Below the pieces are notes generated by a model that saw only the letters and a list, made by a program, of their open reading frames with translations, was not told the origin of the DNA and did not search any database. Position numbers and translations under genes: made by a program. This document shows positions 1 to 6,575 of a stretch of DNA of 9,332 nucleotides, piece after piece. The stretch is from an uncultured Eubacteriales bacterium (GTDB taxonomy: Bacteria > Bacillota > Clostridia > Christensenellales > Christensenellaceae), in the NCBI GenBank assembly GCA_902782475.1, contig CACZNR010000007.1, positions 1 to 9,332 on the forward strand, written 5' to 3'. Each line of letters starts with the position of its first letter. Position 1 is the stretch's first letter.

Positions 1-109
1 TATTGGCAGGTTTGACTAGGGAATATATGTTGAGTTCTCTGACTCTTCTGGCTATTAGTTCCTTGTACTGTCCTCCGAAGTCCAGCACCAGGACTGTCTG
101 ATTCTTCAT
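1..109 (-). CDS. guaA: GMP synthase (glutamine-hydrolysing), N-terminal fragment
   Basis: Only the first 36 codons are inside the window; the gene continues past the left edge. The visible protein begins [20 protein letters not shown] and goes on with RRVRELN, which is the start of the class I glutamine amidotransferase domain of GuaA. The family enzyme aminates XMP to GMP in the cytoplasm, using glutamine and ATP. The ATG (109-107) overlaps the TGA of dapF (108-106) as ATGA, so translation is probably coupled to dapF. An AGGAGA ribosome site lies at 119-124, nine bases from the start. The catalytic Cys-His-Glu triad and the ATP pyrophosphatase domain lie outside the window and cannot be checked. 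A different class I amidotransferase is conceivable, but the DFGGQY...LIARRVRE pattern is very typical of GuaA. Confidence 0.93.
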   Translation of the reverse strand, partial: MKNQTVLVLDFGGQYKELIARRVRELNIYSLVKPAN

Positions 110-948
110 ATAACTATATCTCCTTCAAAAACTTCTGTTGCAGGTCCGTTCATAAGCACGGTGTCACCTGTATATCTGATCTTGAGAGTACCGCCCTTTA
201 GATGTACGTTTACTTCATCAGTGAGGCTGCCGTATCCTTTTATCCTGAAGATGTATGCAGCTGCACAGGCACCTGTGCCGCAGGCATAAGTCTCGGCACT
301 TCCTCTTTCCCACACACGGACCTTTATGTTGTTGTCATCAATGATCTCCAGGAACTCAGTATTGGCTCCTTCAGGGAAGAGCCCTCCTTTTTCAAGGTAG
401 CTTCCGAGTTCACTGATATCCATGCTGTCCACATCCTCTGTAAATATGACACAGTGAGGGTTTCCCATGGATACGGGATTCAGATAATATATTCTACCAT
501 TAAATGTGAGCATATAGTCACAAAGTTCATTGTTTTTGAGCTTTACAGGTATCTTTTCTGCTTCTGTTACAGGAGCTCCCATGTCCACCGTGGCTGAAGT
601 GACCTTATCATTTCCATCCTTCTGAAGCTCTATGGTCTTTATGCCGCTCAAGGTATCGATCCTGAGGGGTTCGTTTACAGATAAGCCATGGTCATGGACA
701 TATTTTGCAACACAGCGGATGCCGTTGCCGCACATCTTTGCTTCGCTGCCGTCGGCATTGAATATCCTCATCATGGCATCGGCACGTTCACTTGGAAGTA
801 TCAGTATGATGCCGTCTCCTCCGATGCCGAAATGTCTGTCTGAAAGTTTCTGTGAGAGAAGGGAAGGGTCAGCTATATTCTGTTCAAAACAGTTGAAATA
901 TATATAGTCGTTGCCGCAGCCTTCAAGCTTTGTAAAATGTAATTTCAT
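106..948 (-). CDS. dapF: Diaminopimelate epimerase
   Basis: This 280-residue protein has the usual DapF length. The family converts LL-diaminopimelate to the meso form, for lysine and peptidoglycan synthesis, with two catalytic cysteines and no cofactor. Both are present in their signatures: Cys73 in MCGNGIRC and Cys223 in [11 protein letters not shown], the latter preceded by VWERGSAET. The N-terminal LEGCGNDY and the FGIGGDG stretch (residues 40-46) are also typical. The ATG at 948 is chosen because GGAGG lies at 958-962, nine bases upstream. The gene starts 18 bases after the ANTAR gene ends and overlaps the guaA start by four bases, so it lies inside one transcription unit. A cell-wall/lysine gene between purine genes is not an obvious functional fit; the grouping may be historical. 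The frame is intact. Confidence 0.97.
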   Translation of the reverse strand: MKLHFTKLEGCGNDYIYFNCFEQNIADPSLLSQKLSDRHFGIGGDGIILILPSERADAMMRIFNADGSEAKMCGNGIRCVAKYVHDHGLSVNEPLRIDTLSGIKTIELQKDGNDKVTSATVDMGAPVTEAEKIPVKLKNNELCDYMLTFNGRIYYLNPVSMGNPHCVIFTEDVDSMDISELGSYLEKGGLFPEGANTEFLEIIDDNNIKVRVWERGSAETYACGTGACAAAYIFRIKGYGSLTDEVNVHLKGGTLKIRYTGDTVLMNGPATEVFEGDIVI

Positions 949-966
949 TGAAAATGGCCTCCGTAG

Positions 967-1512
967 TTATCTGTCGTAGGTCTTTAGTATCTGTTCTGCG
1001 ATCATCTTCTTTGAGAGATGAAGGTTCATTGACTGTTTTTCTATAAAATGATGTGCCTGTTTTTCACTGAATCCGAAATACTGTATGAGAAGAAGCTTTG
1101 CTCTATCGATTATCTTAAGGTCGTTGAGCTCTCTCGAATAATTTAAGTTCCTGTCACTCAGATTTCCTATGATGCTCACGGTCTTCAGGTGATTGGACAG
1201 GAACATGTAGAAAGAAGCTTCGTCAGTGCCTGAAAGATAGCAGTTTGTAAGATCCCTGAAATAAATGGCACTGTCTATGTCATCGCTAAGGTAACAGAAG
1301 TCAGTGCTTTTGTTGTCACTTATGAGACCTTTAAGCTTATCGGTATCCTTACCTGAATATAGGACCAGGTCATACTCCTTTACCTTTGTAAAGCATGACC
1401 AGGATCTGCACACGTCAAGATCCACTGTATCAGAGAAATATGCTACAGTTGCTGATGTCACCATTTCAGTGACGGCCGGATTTTCTGAATAAAGAAGGAT
1501 CTTTCTTTTCAT
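967..1512 (-). CDS. ANTAR-domain RNA-binding regulator with degenerate receiver-like N-terminus
   Basis: This is a 181-residue protein from the ATG at 1512. An in-frame TTG at 1518 would add two residues. Residues about 126-178 match the ANTAR domain: KIIDRAKLLLIQYFGFSEKQ is followed by AHHFIEKQSM and a short helix ending AEQILK, giving the family's AK...L....SE..A....I...SM pattern. ANTAR domains bind paired hairpins in mRNA leaders and block transcription termination. The N-terminus (KILLYSEN, then EYDLVLYSG) resembles the first and third strands of a response-regulator receiver. The usual acidic pair and phospho-acceptor Asp appear replaced by Ser-Glu and Ser, so phosphorylation is unlikely; this is inference. 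No ribosome site precedes the ATG, since TTTTTTATTTTGACT is all pyrimidine/AT, and a terminator ends just upstream. Targets are unknown; nearby glnN and purine genes are candidates. Confidence 0.85.
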   Translation of the reverse strand: MKRKILLYSENPAVTEMVTSATVAYFSDTVDLDVCRSWSCFTKVKEYDLVLYSGKDTDKLKGLISDNKSTDFCYLSDDIDSAIYFRDLTNCYLSGTDEASFYMFLSNHLKTVSIIGNLSDRNLNYSRELNDLKIIDRAKLLLIQYFGFSEKQAHHFIEKQSMNLHLSKKMIAEQILKTYDR

Positions 1513-1516
1513 AGTC

Positions 1517-1552
1517 AAAATAAAAAAGGATGTCGGCTGAGGACATCCTTTT
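1517..1552 (-). terminator. Intrinsic terminator between purA and the ANTAR gene
   Basis: Read on the minus strand, the perfect 11-bp stem AAAAGGATGTC / GACATCCTTTT (arms 1552-1542 and 1534-1524) closes a seven-base loop CTCAGCC. It is followed by a run of six T overlapping the stem end, then ATTTT. It begins eight bases after the purA stop codon and ends just before the ANTAR start. This is a textbook terminator shape. Because the ANTAR gene, dapF and guaA follow on the same strand, it is probably partial, or a control point, or those genes have their own promoter. The other strand also has a T-rich tail, but no plus-strand gene uses it. Confidence 0.85.
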
Positions 1553-1559
1553 GTTTCTA

Positions 1560-2837
1560 TCAGTACAATTCGATGTATTCGTTTCTCTCAGCACCAACCG
1601 ATACATATTTGATCGGGCACTGCATTTCCTTTTCAATGTACTTGATGTAGTCGATAGCTTCCTGTGGAAGATCTTCCAGTTTCTTGCATTTTGAGATGTC
1701 TCCTGAGAAACCTGGCATGTATTCATATACAGGCTTTGCACGGTTGAGCCTTTCACCGGTAGGGAACTGTTTTGTGATCTCGCCGTCGATATCATATGCC
1801 ACGCATACAGGGATCTTCTCCATGCCTGAAAGTATGTCAAGCTTTGTAAGAGCAAGCTCTGTAGCACCCTGTACCATTACGCCGTATCTTGAAGCGACAA
1901 CGTCAAATCCGCCGACTCTTCTTGGTCTTCCTGTTGCTGCACCGTATTCCTGACCTGCACCTCTTAACTCCTCAGCTTCTGCACCGAAGAACTCGCATGT
2001 GAAAGGACCTTCACCTACACAGCTTGAATATGCCTTTATGACACCAACGACGTTGTCAAGCTTTGCAAAAGGTATTCCTGCACCTATAGGAGCATATGCA
2101 GCCAGAACTGAAGATGAGGAAGTGAATGGATAGATACCGAAGTCGATGTCCCTTAATGCTCCGAGCTGTGCCTCGAACATGATGTTCTTGCCCTTGCTGA
2201 TGGCATCCTCAAGGAAGTATGTTGAATCACATACATATTCCTTTAAAGGATCTCCGTAGGTCTTTAACCACTTGACCATTTCCTTTGGATCTATTGCTTC
2301 ATGTTCATAGCCGTTTACAACAGTAAGGTTCTTCCATTCAACGATGCTTCTGACCTTCTCTTCAAGAACATCCTCATCATCAAACAGATTGCTCATCCTT
2401 AATGTCTTCTTCATGTATTTGTCAGCATAAACAGGAGCTATTCCTCTTCTTGTTGAACCAAATTTTGCATCTCCCAGCCTGTCTTCCTCAAGACCGTCAA
2501 GAAGCTTGTGATAAGGCATGCAGATGGTAGCCTTGTCACTTATCTTGAGATTGTCAGGAGTAATGACTATGCCTTTCTCCCTGAGTCTCTGAAGCTCTCC
2601 GCAGAGATGTTCTATATCGATGACCATTCCTGTACCCATAAGGTTTACAGTCGTCTCTCTCAGTATTCCTGATGGGAGAAGATTGAGTATGAATTTTCCT
2701 TTTTCGTTAACGACTGTATGGCCGGCATTGTTTCCGCCCTGATATCTGCTGACGATGTCATACTTCTCAGAGAGCAGGTCCACCATACGGCCTTTTCCTT
2801 CGTCACCCCAGTTGATTCCTACAATTGCTGTGATCAT
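1560..2837 (-). CDS. purA: Adenylosuccinate synthetase
   Basis: The 425-residue length is normal for PurA. The family enzyme joins IMP and aspartate using GTP to give adenylosuccinate, the first step from IMP to AMP, in the cytoplasm. The N-terminus carries the GTP-binding and catalytic loop NWGDEGKGRMVDLL (residues 9-22) with the expected catalytic Asp. This is followed by QGGNNAGHTVV, which holds the catalytic His, and GSTRRGIAPVYADK further on. The GAATGRPRRVGGFD segment, also typical, lies in the C-terminal half. The ATG at 2837 is supported by AGAGGT at 2845-2850, seven bases upstream. The gene follows purB by 33 bases with no terminator, so the two are likely co-transcribed; together they make AMP from IMP. 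Frame and motifs are intact. Confidence 0.98.
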   Translation of the reverse strand: MITAIVGINWGDEGKGRMVDLLSEKYDIVSRYQGGNNAGHTVVNEKGKFILNLLPSGILRETTVNLMGTGMVIDIEHLCGELQRLREKGIVITPDNLKISDKATICMPYHKLLDGLEEDRLGDAKFGSTRRGIAPVYADKYMKKTLRMSNLFDDEDVLEEKVRSIVEWKNLTVVNGYEHEAIDPKEMVKWLKTYGDPLKEYVCDSTYFLEDAISKGKNIMFEAQLGALRDIDFGIYPFTSSSSVLAAYAPIGAGIPFAKLDNVVGVIKAYSSCVGEGPFTCEFFGAEAEELRGAGQEYGAATGRPRRVGGFDVVASRYGVMVQGATELALTKLDILSGMEKIPVCVAYDIDGEITKQFPTGERLNRAKPVYEYMPGFSGDISKCKKLEDLPQEAIDYIKYIEKEMQCPIKYVSVGAERNEYIELY

Positions 2838-2870
2838 TCTTATTACCTCTTTAAATAAATTCCTTATAAA

Positions 2871-4304
2871 TTATACATTTACTTCGGCATTAATACCTAA
2901 TAAATTTTTGTTTTCCTCTATCACAGGATCAACATAGTCAGCGATGAATTCCTCTGTCTGCTGTGGAGCACGTCCTATGAAGTTCTCATAGTTCATTATG
3001 GAATCGATCTCTTCCTTTGTGATGTTGAATACAGGGTCTGCAAGTATCCTGTCGATGAGGTCATTCTCGTTGCCGTAAAGCTTAACCTGTTCAGCGACCT
3101 TTACGGAATGCTGACGGATGGCTTCATGAAGTACCTGTCTGTTTCCGCCCTTCTTTACTCCAAGCATGATTATGGATTCAGTAGCCATGAAAGGAAGCTC
3201 TGTATCAAGATGCTTCTCCATTACCCTGGGATATACCTTCATGCCCTTTACGATGTTGATGTAAAGGGTAAGTATAGCATCAACTGCCAGGAATGCTTCA
3301 GGGATGCTTATCCTCTTGTTTGCAGAGTCATCAAGAGTCCTTTCGAACCACTGTACGCTTGCAGTGATGGCAGGGTTCAGTGAATCAACGATGACATACC
3401 TTGAAAGGGAAGCGATACGCTCACTTCTCATTGGGTTCCTCTTGTATGCCATGGCTGAGGAGCCTATCTGCTTTTCCTCGAACGGTTCATCAACTTCCTT
3501 TAGATGTGAAAGGAGCCTTATGTCATTTGAGAACTTGTGTGCGCTCTGGGCGATCCCGCTCAATACTGAAAGGATGTTGTAGTCGACTTTTCTTGAATAT
3601 GTCTGTCCTGTGACAGGATAGCATTTCTCAAATCCCATCTTCCTTGCTATTATCTTCTCAAGCTCCTTTACCTTGTCGTGATCCTTGTTGAAGAGGGTCA
3701 TGAAGCTTGCACATGTTCCGGTGGTGCCTTTGCATCCGCGGAGCCTTATGTGTTCGATCTGGAAATCAAGCTGCTCAAGGTCCATTATGAGATCATAGAG
3801 CCAAAGGGTCGATCTCTTTCCGAGAGTTGTAGGCTGAGCTGCCTGGAAGTGTGTATATGCAAGGGTAGGCTGAGATTCATATCTCTTGGCAAAGCCCTTA
3901 AGTTCATTTATCAGATTCACAAGGAGCTTCTTGATCTGAAGCATTGCTGTCTTCATGACTATGATGTCTGTATTGTCGCCGACATAGCAGGATGTAGCTC
4001 CGAGATGGATGATGCCTGCAGCACCGGGACACTGCTGACCATAAGCATATACATGGCTCATTACGTCATGTCTTACCTTCTTCTCCTGTTCGGAAGCAAC
4101 TTCATAGTTTATGTCAAGTGAATGTGATTTCAGTTCCTCGATCTGTTCGTTAGTGATACCAAGACCAAGCTCCTTTTCAGCTTCCGCAAGAGCTATCCAG
4201 AGTTTTCTCCATGTCTGGAATTTCACTTCGTTTGAAAAGATATGCTGCATCTCCTTGCTGGCATATCTACCGCATAACGGGTTCTGGTAAATAGTATTGT
4301 CCAA
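2871..4304 (-). CDS. purB: Adenylosuccinate lyase, TTG start
   Basis: With the start placed at TTG 4304, the protein is 477 residues, the normal length for the clostridial/eukaryote-like PurB branch. The family enzyme releases fumarate twice in purine synthesis: from SAICAR to AICAR and from adenylosuccinate to AMP. Visible motifs are LCGRYASKEM near the N-terminus, RHDVMSHVYAYG around residue 80, GATSCYVGDNTD near 102-113, and THFQAAQPTTLGKR around 151-164 with the likely acid His152. The fumarase/lyase superfamily signature loop GSSAMAYKRNPMRSER lies at about 281-296. The frame stays open upstream to 4565, but the extra residues form an unrelated hydrophobic stretch and cross the divergent promoter region. 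GGAGG at 4313-4317 decides the TTG. The gene heads the leftward block and diverges from glnN. Confidence 0.96.
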   Translation of the reverse strand: MDNTIYQNPLCGRYASKEMQHIFSNEVKFQTWRKLWIALAEAEKELGLGITNEQIEELKSHSLDINYEVASEQEKKVRHDVMSHVYAYGQQCPGAAGIIHLGATSCYVGDNTDIIVMKTAMLQIKKLLVNLINELKGFAKRYESQPTLAYTHFQAAQPTTLGKRSTLWLYDLIMDLEQLDFQIEHIRLRGCKGTTGTCASFMTLFNKDHDKVKELEKIIARKMGFEKCYPVTGQTYSRKVDYNILSVLSGIAQSAHKFSNDIRLLSHLKEVDEPFEEKQIGSSAMAYKRNPMRSERIASLSRYVIVDSLNPAITASVQWFERTLDDSANKRISIPEAFLAVDAILTLYINIVKGMKVYPRVMEKHLDTELPFMATESIIMLGVKKGGNRQVLHEAIRQHSVKVAEQVKLYGNENDLIDRILADPVFNITKEEIDSIMNYENFIGRAPQQTEEFIADYVDPVIEENKNLLGINAEVNV

Positions 4305-4312
4305 AAGTTGAT

Positions 4313-4319
4313 CCTCCGT
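4313..4319 (-). promoter_or_regulatory. Ribosome binding site deciding the purB TTG start
   Basis: Minus-strand ACGGAGG ends eight bases before TTG 4304. No ATG or GTG at a sensible distance fits the conserved N-terminus (NTIYQNPLCGRYAS), so this site fixes the start. Confidence 0.85.
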
Positions 4320-4338
4320 AAATATTATAAGCACTATG

Positions 4339-4344
4339 ATTATA
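4339..4344 (-). promoter_or_regulatory. Candidate -10 box of the purB promoter
   Basis: A consensus TATAAT lies on the minus strand 34 bases upstream of the purB start, in AT-rich DNA. The -35 position (about 4362-4367, TTTTAT with a 17-base spacer) is poor. The promoter may need an activator or may be elsewhere in the same gap. A second TATAAT closer to the gene would put the start of RNA inside the ribosome site and is less likely. Confidence 0.45.
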
Positions 4345-4378
4345 CCTAAAATCAATATCCAATAAAACATATTGTTGA

Positions 4379-4407
4379 TTGACACAGTCAAAAAATAATG
4401 ATATAGT
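4379..4407 (+). promoter_or_regulatory. glnN: glnN promoter, near-consensus vegetative type
   Basis: TTGACA at 4379-4384 is followed by an exact 17-base spacer and TATAGT at 4402-4407. This gives a predicted RNA start at about 4413-4416 and a leader of roughly 70 bases before the glnN ATG. The -35 box is part of an inverted repeat, TTGAC-ACA-GTCAA (4379-4391), which could be a protein site or could be coincidence. Confidence 0.8.
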
Positions 4408-4416
4408 TCTTTGCAA

Positions 4417-4469
4417 GGCGAAGATGCCGAGATATTTTTGTTGTCTCCATCTTTGCCATTTTTGTTTTT
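4417..4469 (+). terminator. Terminator-like hairpin (possible attenuator) in the glnN leader
   Basis: GGCGAAGATG (4417-4426) pairs with CATCTTTGCC (4448-4457), nine Watson-Crick pairs plus one G-U. After a two-base bulge, GAGA (4429-4432) pairs with TCTC (4444-4447) around an 11-base loop. The stem is followed by ATTTTTGTTTTT, then directly by the glnN ribosome site GGAGG. This is the layout of a leader terminator controlling glnN. A weak competing hairpin, GGC-GAAGAT-GCC (4417-4428), uses the same left arm with a six-base loop. Regulation by read-through is inference. What would switch it is not visible. Confidence 0.65.
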
Positions 4470-4480
4470 GGAGGTTTTAA
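4424..4480 (+). CDS. Possible 18-residue leader peptide ahead of glnN
   Basis: An ATG at 4424 opens a frame of 18 codons, MPRYFCCLHLCHFCFWRF, that ends with TAA two bases before the glnN ATG. It covers almost all of the leader hairpin, so a ribosome translating it would melt the stem. The peptide has four Cys, four Phe and two His. The T-rich DNA of a terminator would produce such codons by chance. The only ribosome-site candidate is a weak AAGG at 4415-4418, close to the predicted RNA start. Existence as a real gene is uncertain. Confidence 0.25.
   Translation: MPRYFCCLHLCHFCFWRF
4470..4474 (+). promoter_or_regulatory. Ribosome binding site deciding the glnN start
   Basis: GGAGG ends eight bases before ATG 4483 and follows directly on the T-run of the leader hairpin. 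It rules out the upstream in-frame TTG at 4411, which would add 24 unrelated residues and begin at the predicted RNA start. Confidence 0.9.
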
Positions 4481-4482
4481 AT

Positions 4483-6573
4483 ATGGAAAGCATACCTGAG
4501 ATCTTTGGAGAGTATGTGTTCAGTGATGAGAGGATGAAGGAGAATCTTCCCAGCGTCACATACAAGGCTTATAGGAAATGCATTGAAAACGGTGAATCAC
4601 TTACTATAGATATCGCAAATGTAGTTGCCAACGCCATGAAGCAGTGGGCTATCGGCAAGGGAGCTACACACTTCACACACTGGTTCCAGCCTATGACCGA
4701 CATGACTGCTGAAAAGCATGACAGTTTCATAAATCCTGATCAGAACGGAAAGGTCATAATGGAGTTCTCAGGCAAGGAGCTCATAAAGGGTGAGCCTGAT
4801 GCTTCCAGTTTTCCTAACGGCGGTCTCAGGAGCACATTCGAGGCAAGAGGCTATACAGCATGGGATCCTACTTCACCTGCATTCGTAAAGGACGGAGTGC
4901 TCTGCATACCTACAGCTTTCTGTTCATACAGCGGTGAGGCCCTTGACCAGAAGACACCGCTTCTCAAGTCCATGGACCTTATAAACATACATGCCATGAG
5001 GATACTCAACATCTTCGGCACACCTGCAAGAAAGGTAAACACCACAGTCGGACCTGAGCAGGAATATTTCCTTGTGGACAAGAGCGTATTCGACAAGAGA
5101 AAGGACCTCATATACTGCAACAGGACACTGTTCGGAGCAAGACCTGCCAAGGGCCAGGAGCTTTCAGACCATTACTTCGGAGCAATAAAGCCAAGGGTAC
5201 ATGATTTCATGAGAGAGCTCGATTTCGAGCTCTGGAGACTTGGAATAAATGCCAAGACAGAACACAATGAAGTTGCTCCTGCACAGCACGAGCTTGCACC
5301 TGTCTTTGCAACCACAAATATCGCCGTTGACCACAATCAGCTGGTAATGGAGATGATGAAAAAGGTAGCTGCAAGATACAACATGGTATGCCTGCTCCAT
5401 GAAAAGCCGTTTGCGGGACTTAACGGAAGCGGCAAGCACAACAACTGGTCCATGGCTACAGATACCGGATTAAATCTTCTGGATCCAGGAAAGACACCTG
5501 CTCAGAATGCACAGTTCCTTCTTTTCCTTGCAGCCATAATAAAGGCTGTGGATGAATATCAGGATCTTCTCAGGATGAGCGTTGCAAGCGCAGGAAATGA
5601 CCACAGGCTTGGCGGAAATGAAGCTCCTCCTTCAATAATCTCAATGTTCCTTGGTGACGAGCTCACTCAGATACTTGATGACATCAAGAGCGGTGTAGGC
5701 CACAGGGATACCGAAAGGGAGTTCATGCACATAGGAAGTACAGTTCTTCCTACGATCCTCAGGGACAACACGGACAGGAACAGGACATCACCTTTTGCCT
5801 TCACAGGAAACAAGTTCGAATTCAGGATGGTTGGTTCATCACAGAGCATATCCATGGCCAACACAATAATAAACACCATCGTGGCTTCAGAGTTAGATCA
5901 GTTTGCTGACATACTTGAAAAGAGCGGTGACATCAACAGGGATGTAAACAGGATAATAATAGATACCCTCGAAAAGCATGACAGGATCATATTCAACGGC
6001 AACAACTATTCAGAGGAATGGGTAAAGGAAGCTGAGAGAAGAGGACTTCTGAACCTGCGTTCAACACCTGACTGCATAGGACGTTTCGGTGAAGAGAAGA
6101 ACGTGGCGCTCTTCGAGAAGTACGGCATATTCACAAGGAATGAGATCAATTCAAGGATGGGCATAATGTATGAGAACTACTGCAACATCCTTCACATTGA
6201 AGCTCTTACCATGATAGACATGTGCAACAAGAACATAATTCCTGCCGTAATAGGATTCCAGGGCAAGGTGGCAGAAGCAGCCGCTGCAAAGAAGACTGTT
6301 TCATCTGCACTTTCCATCAAGACAGAAGAAGATCTCCTCACAAAGATATCAAAGCTTCTTGACTGCCTGGCTACAAGTGTCAAGGAACTTGAGGACGAGA
6401 TGATAAAGGTGAACGGCATAAAGGAGACTGACGATAAGGCGCGTTTCTACCGTGAGAACATCCTTACATGCATGTCACAGATAAGAGAGATAGCAGATGA
6501 GCTTGAGCTCATCGTCGATGAGAAAGACTGGCCATTCCCGGCTTACGGAGCAGTCCTTTATTCAGTGAGGTAA
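4483..6573 (+). CDS. glnN: Glutamine synthetase, type III
   Basis: The 696-residue length matches the large type III family (about 700), against about 450-470 for type I. The enzyme makes glutamine from glutamate, ammonia and ATP in the cytoplasm. Motifs in order are HWFQPMTDMTAEKHDSF (about 66-82), GPEQEYFLVD (190-199) with metal-binding Glu, and KTEHNEVAPAQHELAP (258-273). NGSGKHNNWSM follows (314-324), the nucleotide/metal-binding region, then GNDHRLGGNEAPPSIIS (371-387). All are intact. The start follows from GGAGG at 4470-4474. A near-consensus promoter and a terminator-like leader lie upstream. The stop is two bases before msrC, so the two are translated from one message. Glutamine made here feeds GuaA, coded at the far end of the divergent block. 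The symbol glnA is also used for this family. Confidence 0.97.
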   Translation: MESIPEIFGEYVFSDERMKENLPSVTYKAYRKCIENGESLTIDIANVVANAMKQWAIGKGATHFTHWFQPMTDMTAEKHDSFINPDQNGKVIMEFSGKELIKGEPDASSFPNGGLRSTFEARGYTAWDPTSPAFVKDGVLCIPTAFCSYSGEALDQKTPLLKSMDLINIHAMRILNIFGTPARKVNTTVGPEQEYFLVDKSVFDKRKDLIYCNRTLFGARPAKGQELSDHYFGAIKPRVHDFMRELDFELWRLGINAKTEHNEVAPAQHELAPVFATTNIAVDHNQLVMEMMKKVAARYNMVCLLHEKPFAGLNGSGKHNNWSMATDTGLNLLDPGKTPAQNAQFLLFLAAIIKAVDEYQDLLRMSVASAGNDHRLGGNEAPPSIISMFLGDELTQILDDIKSGVGHRDTEREFMHIGSTVLPTILRDNTDRNRTSPFAFTGNKFEFRMVGSSQSISMANTIINTIVASELDQFADILEKSGDINRDVNRIIIDTLEKHDRIIFNGNNYSEEWVKEAERRGLLNLRSTPDCIGRFGEEKNVALFEKYGIFTRNEINSRMGIMYENYCNILHIEALTMIDMCNKNIIPAVIGFQGKVAEAAAAKKTVSSALSIKTEEDLLTKISKLLDCLATSVKELEDEMIKVNGIKETDDKARFYRENILTCMSQIREIADELELIVDEKDWPFPAYGAVLYSVR

Positions 6574-6575
6574 AT

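Noticed and set aside
1466..1867. A minus-strand open frame of 133 residues across the purA end and the terminator.
   Set aside because: It is out of frame with purA and the ANTAR gene, overlaps both and has no domain. It results from the open composition of the region.
3678..4121. A plus-strand open frame of 147 residues opposite purB.
   Set aside because: It is antisense to conserved purB codons, with no ribosome site and a low-quality, cysteine-rich composition.
4368..4384. A possible GlnR operator upstream of glnN.
   Set aside because: The right half TGACA fits TNACA, but the expected left half at the correct spacing reads CATAT, not TGTNA.
4411..4482. A 24-residue N-terminal extension of glutamine synthetase from a TTG at 4411.
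   Set aside because: The TTG falls at the predicted RNA start with no ribosome site. GGAGG before ATG 4483 and the family N-terminus fix the start downstream.
4305..4482. A purine or glutamine riboswitch in the divergent region.
   Set aside because: The predicted purB leader is too short for a riboswitch, and the glnN leader shows one hairpin only, with none of the conserved junction sequences of known classes that I can recognise.
4305..4565. The purB frame stays open upstream and would add 87 residues with a hydrophobic stretch resembling a membrane anchor.
   Set aside because: The stretch is translated AT-rich promoter DNA and runs into glnN on the other strand. The TTG at 4304 has an excellent ribosome site and gives the normal PurB length.
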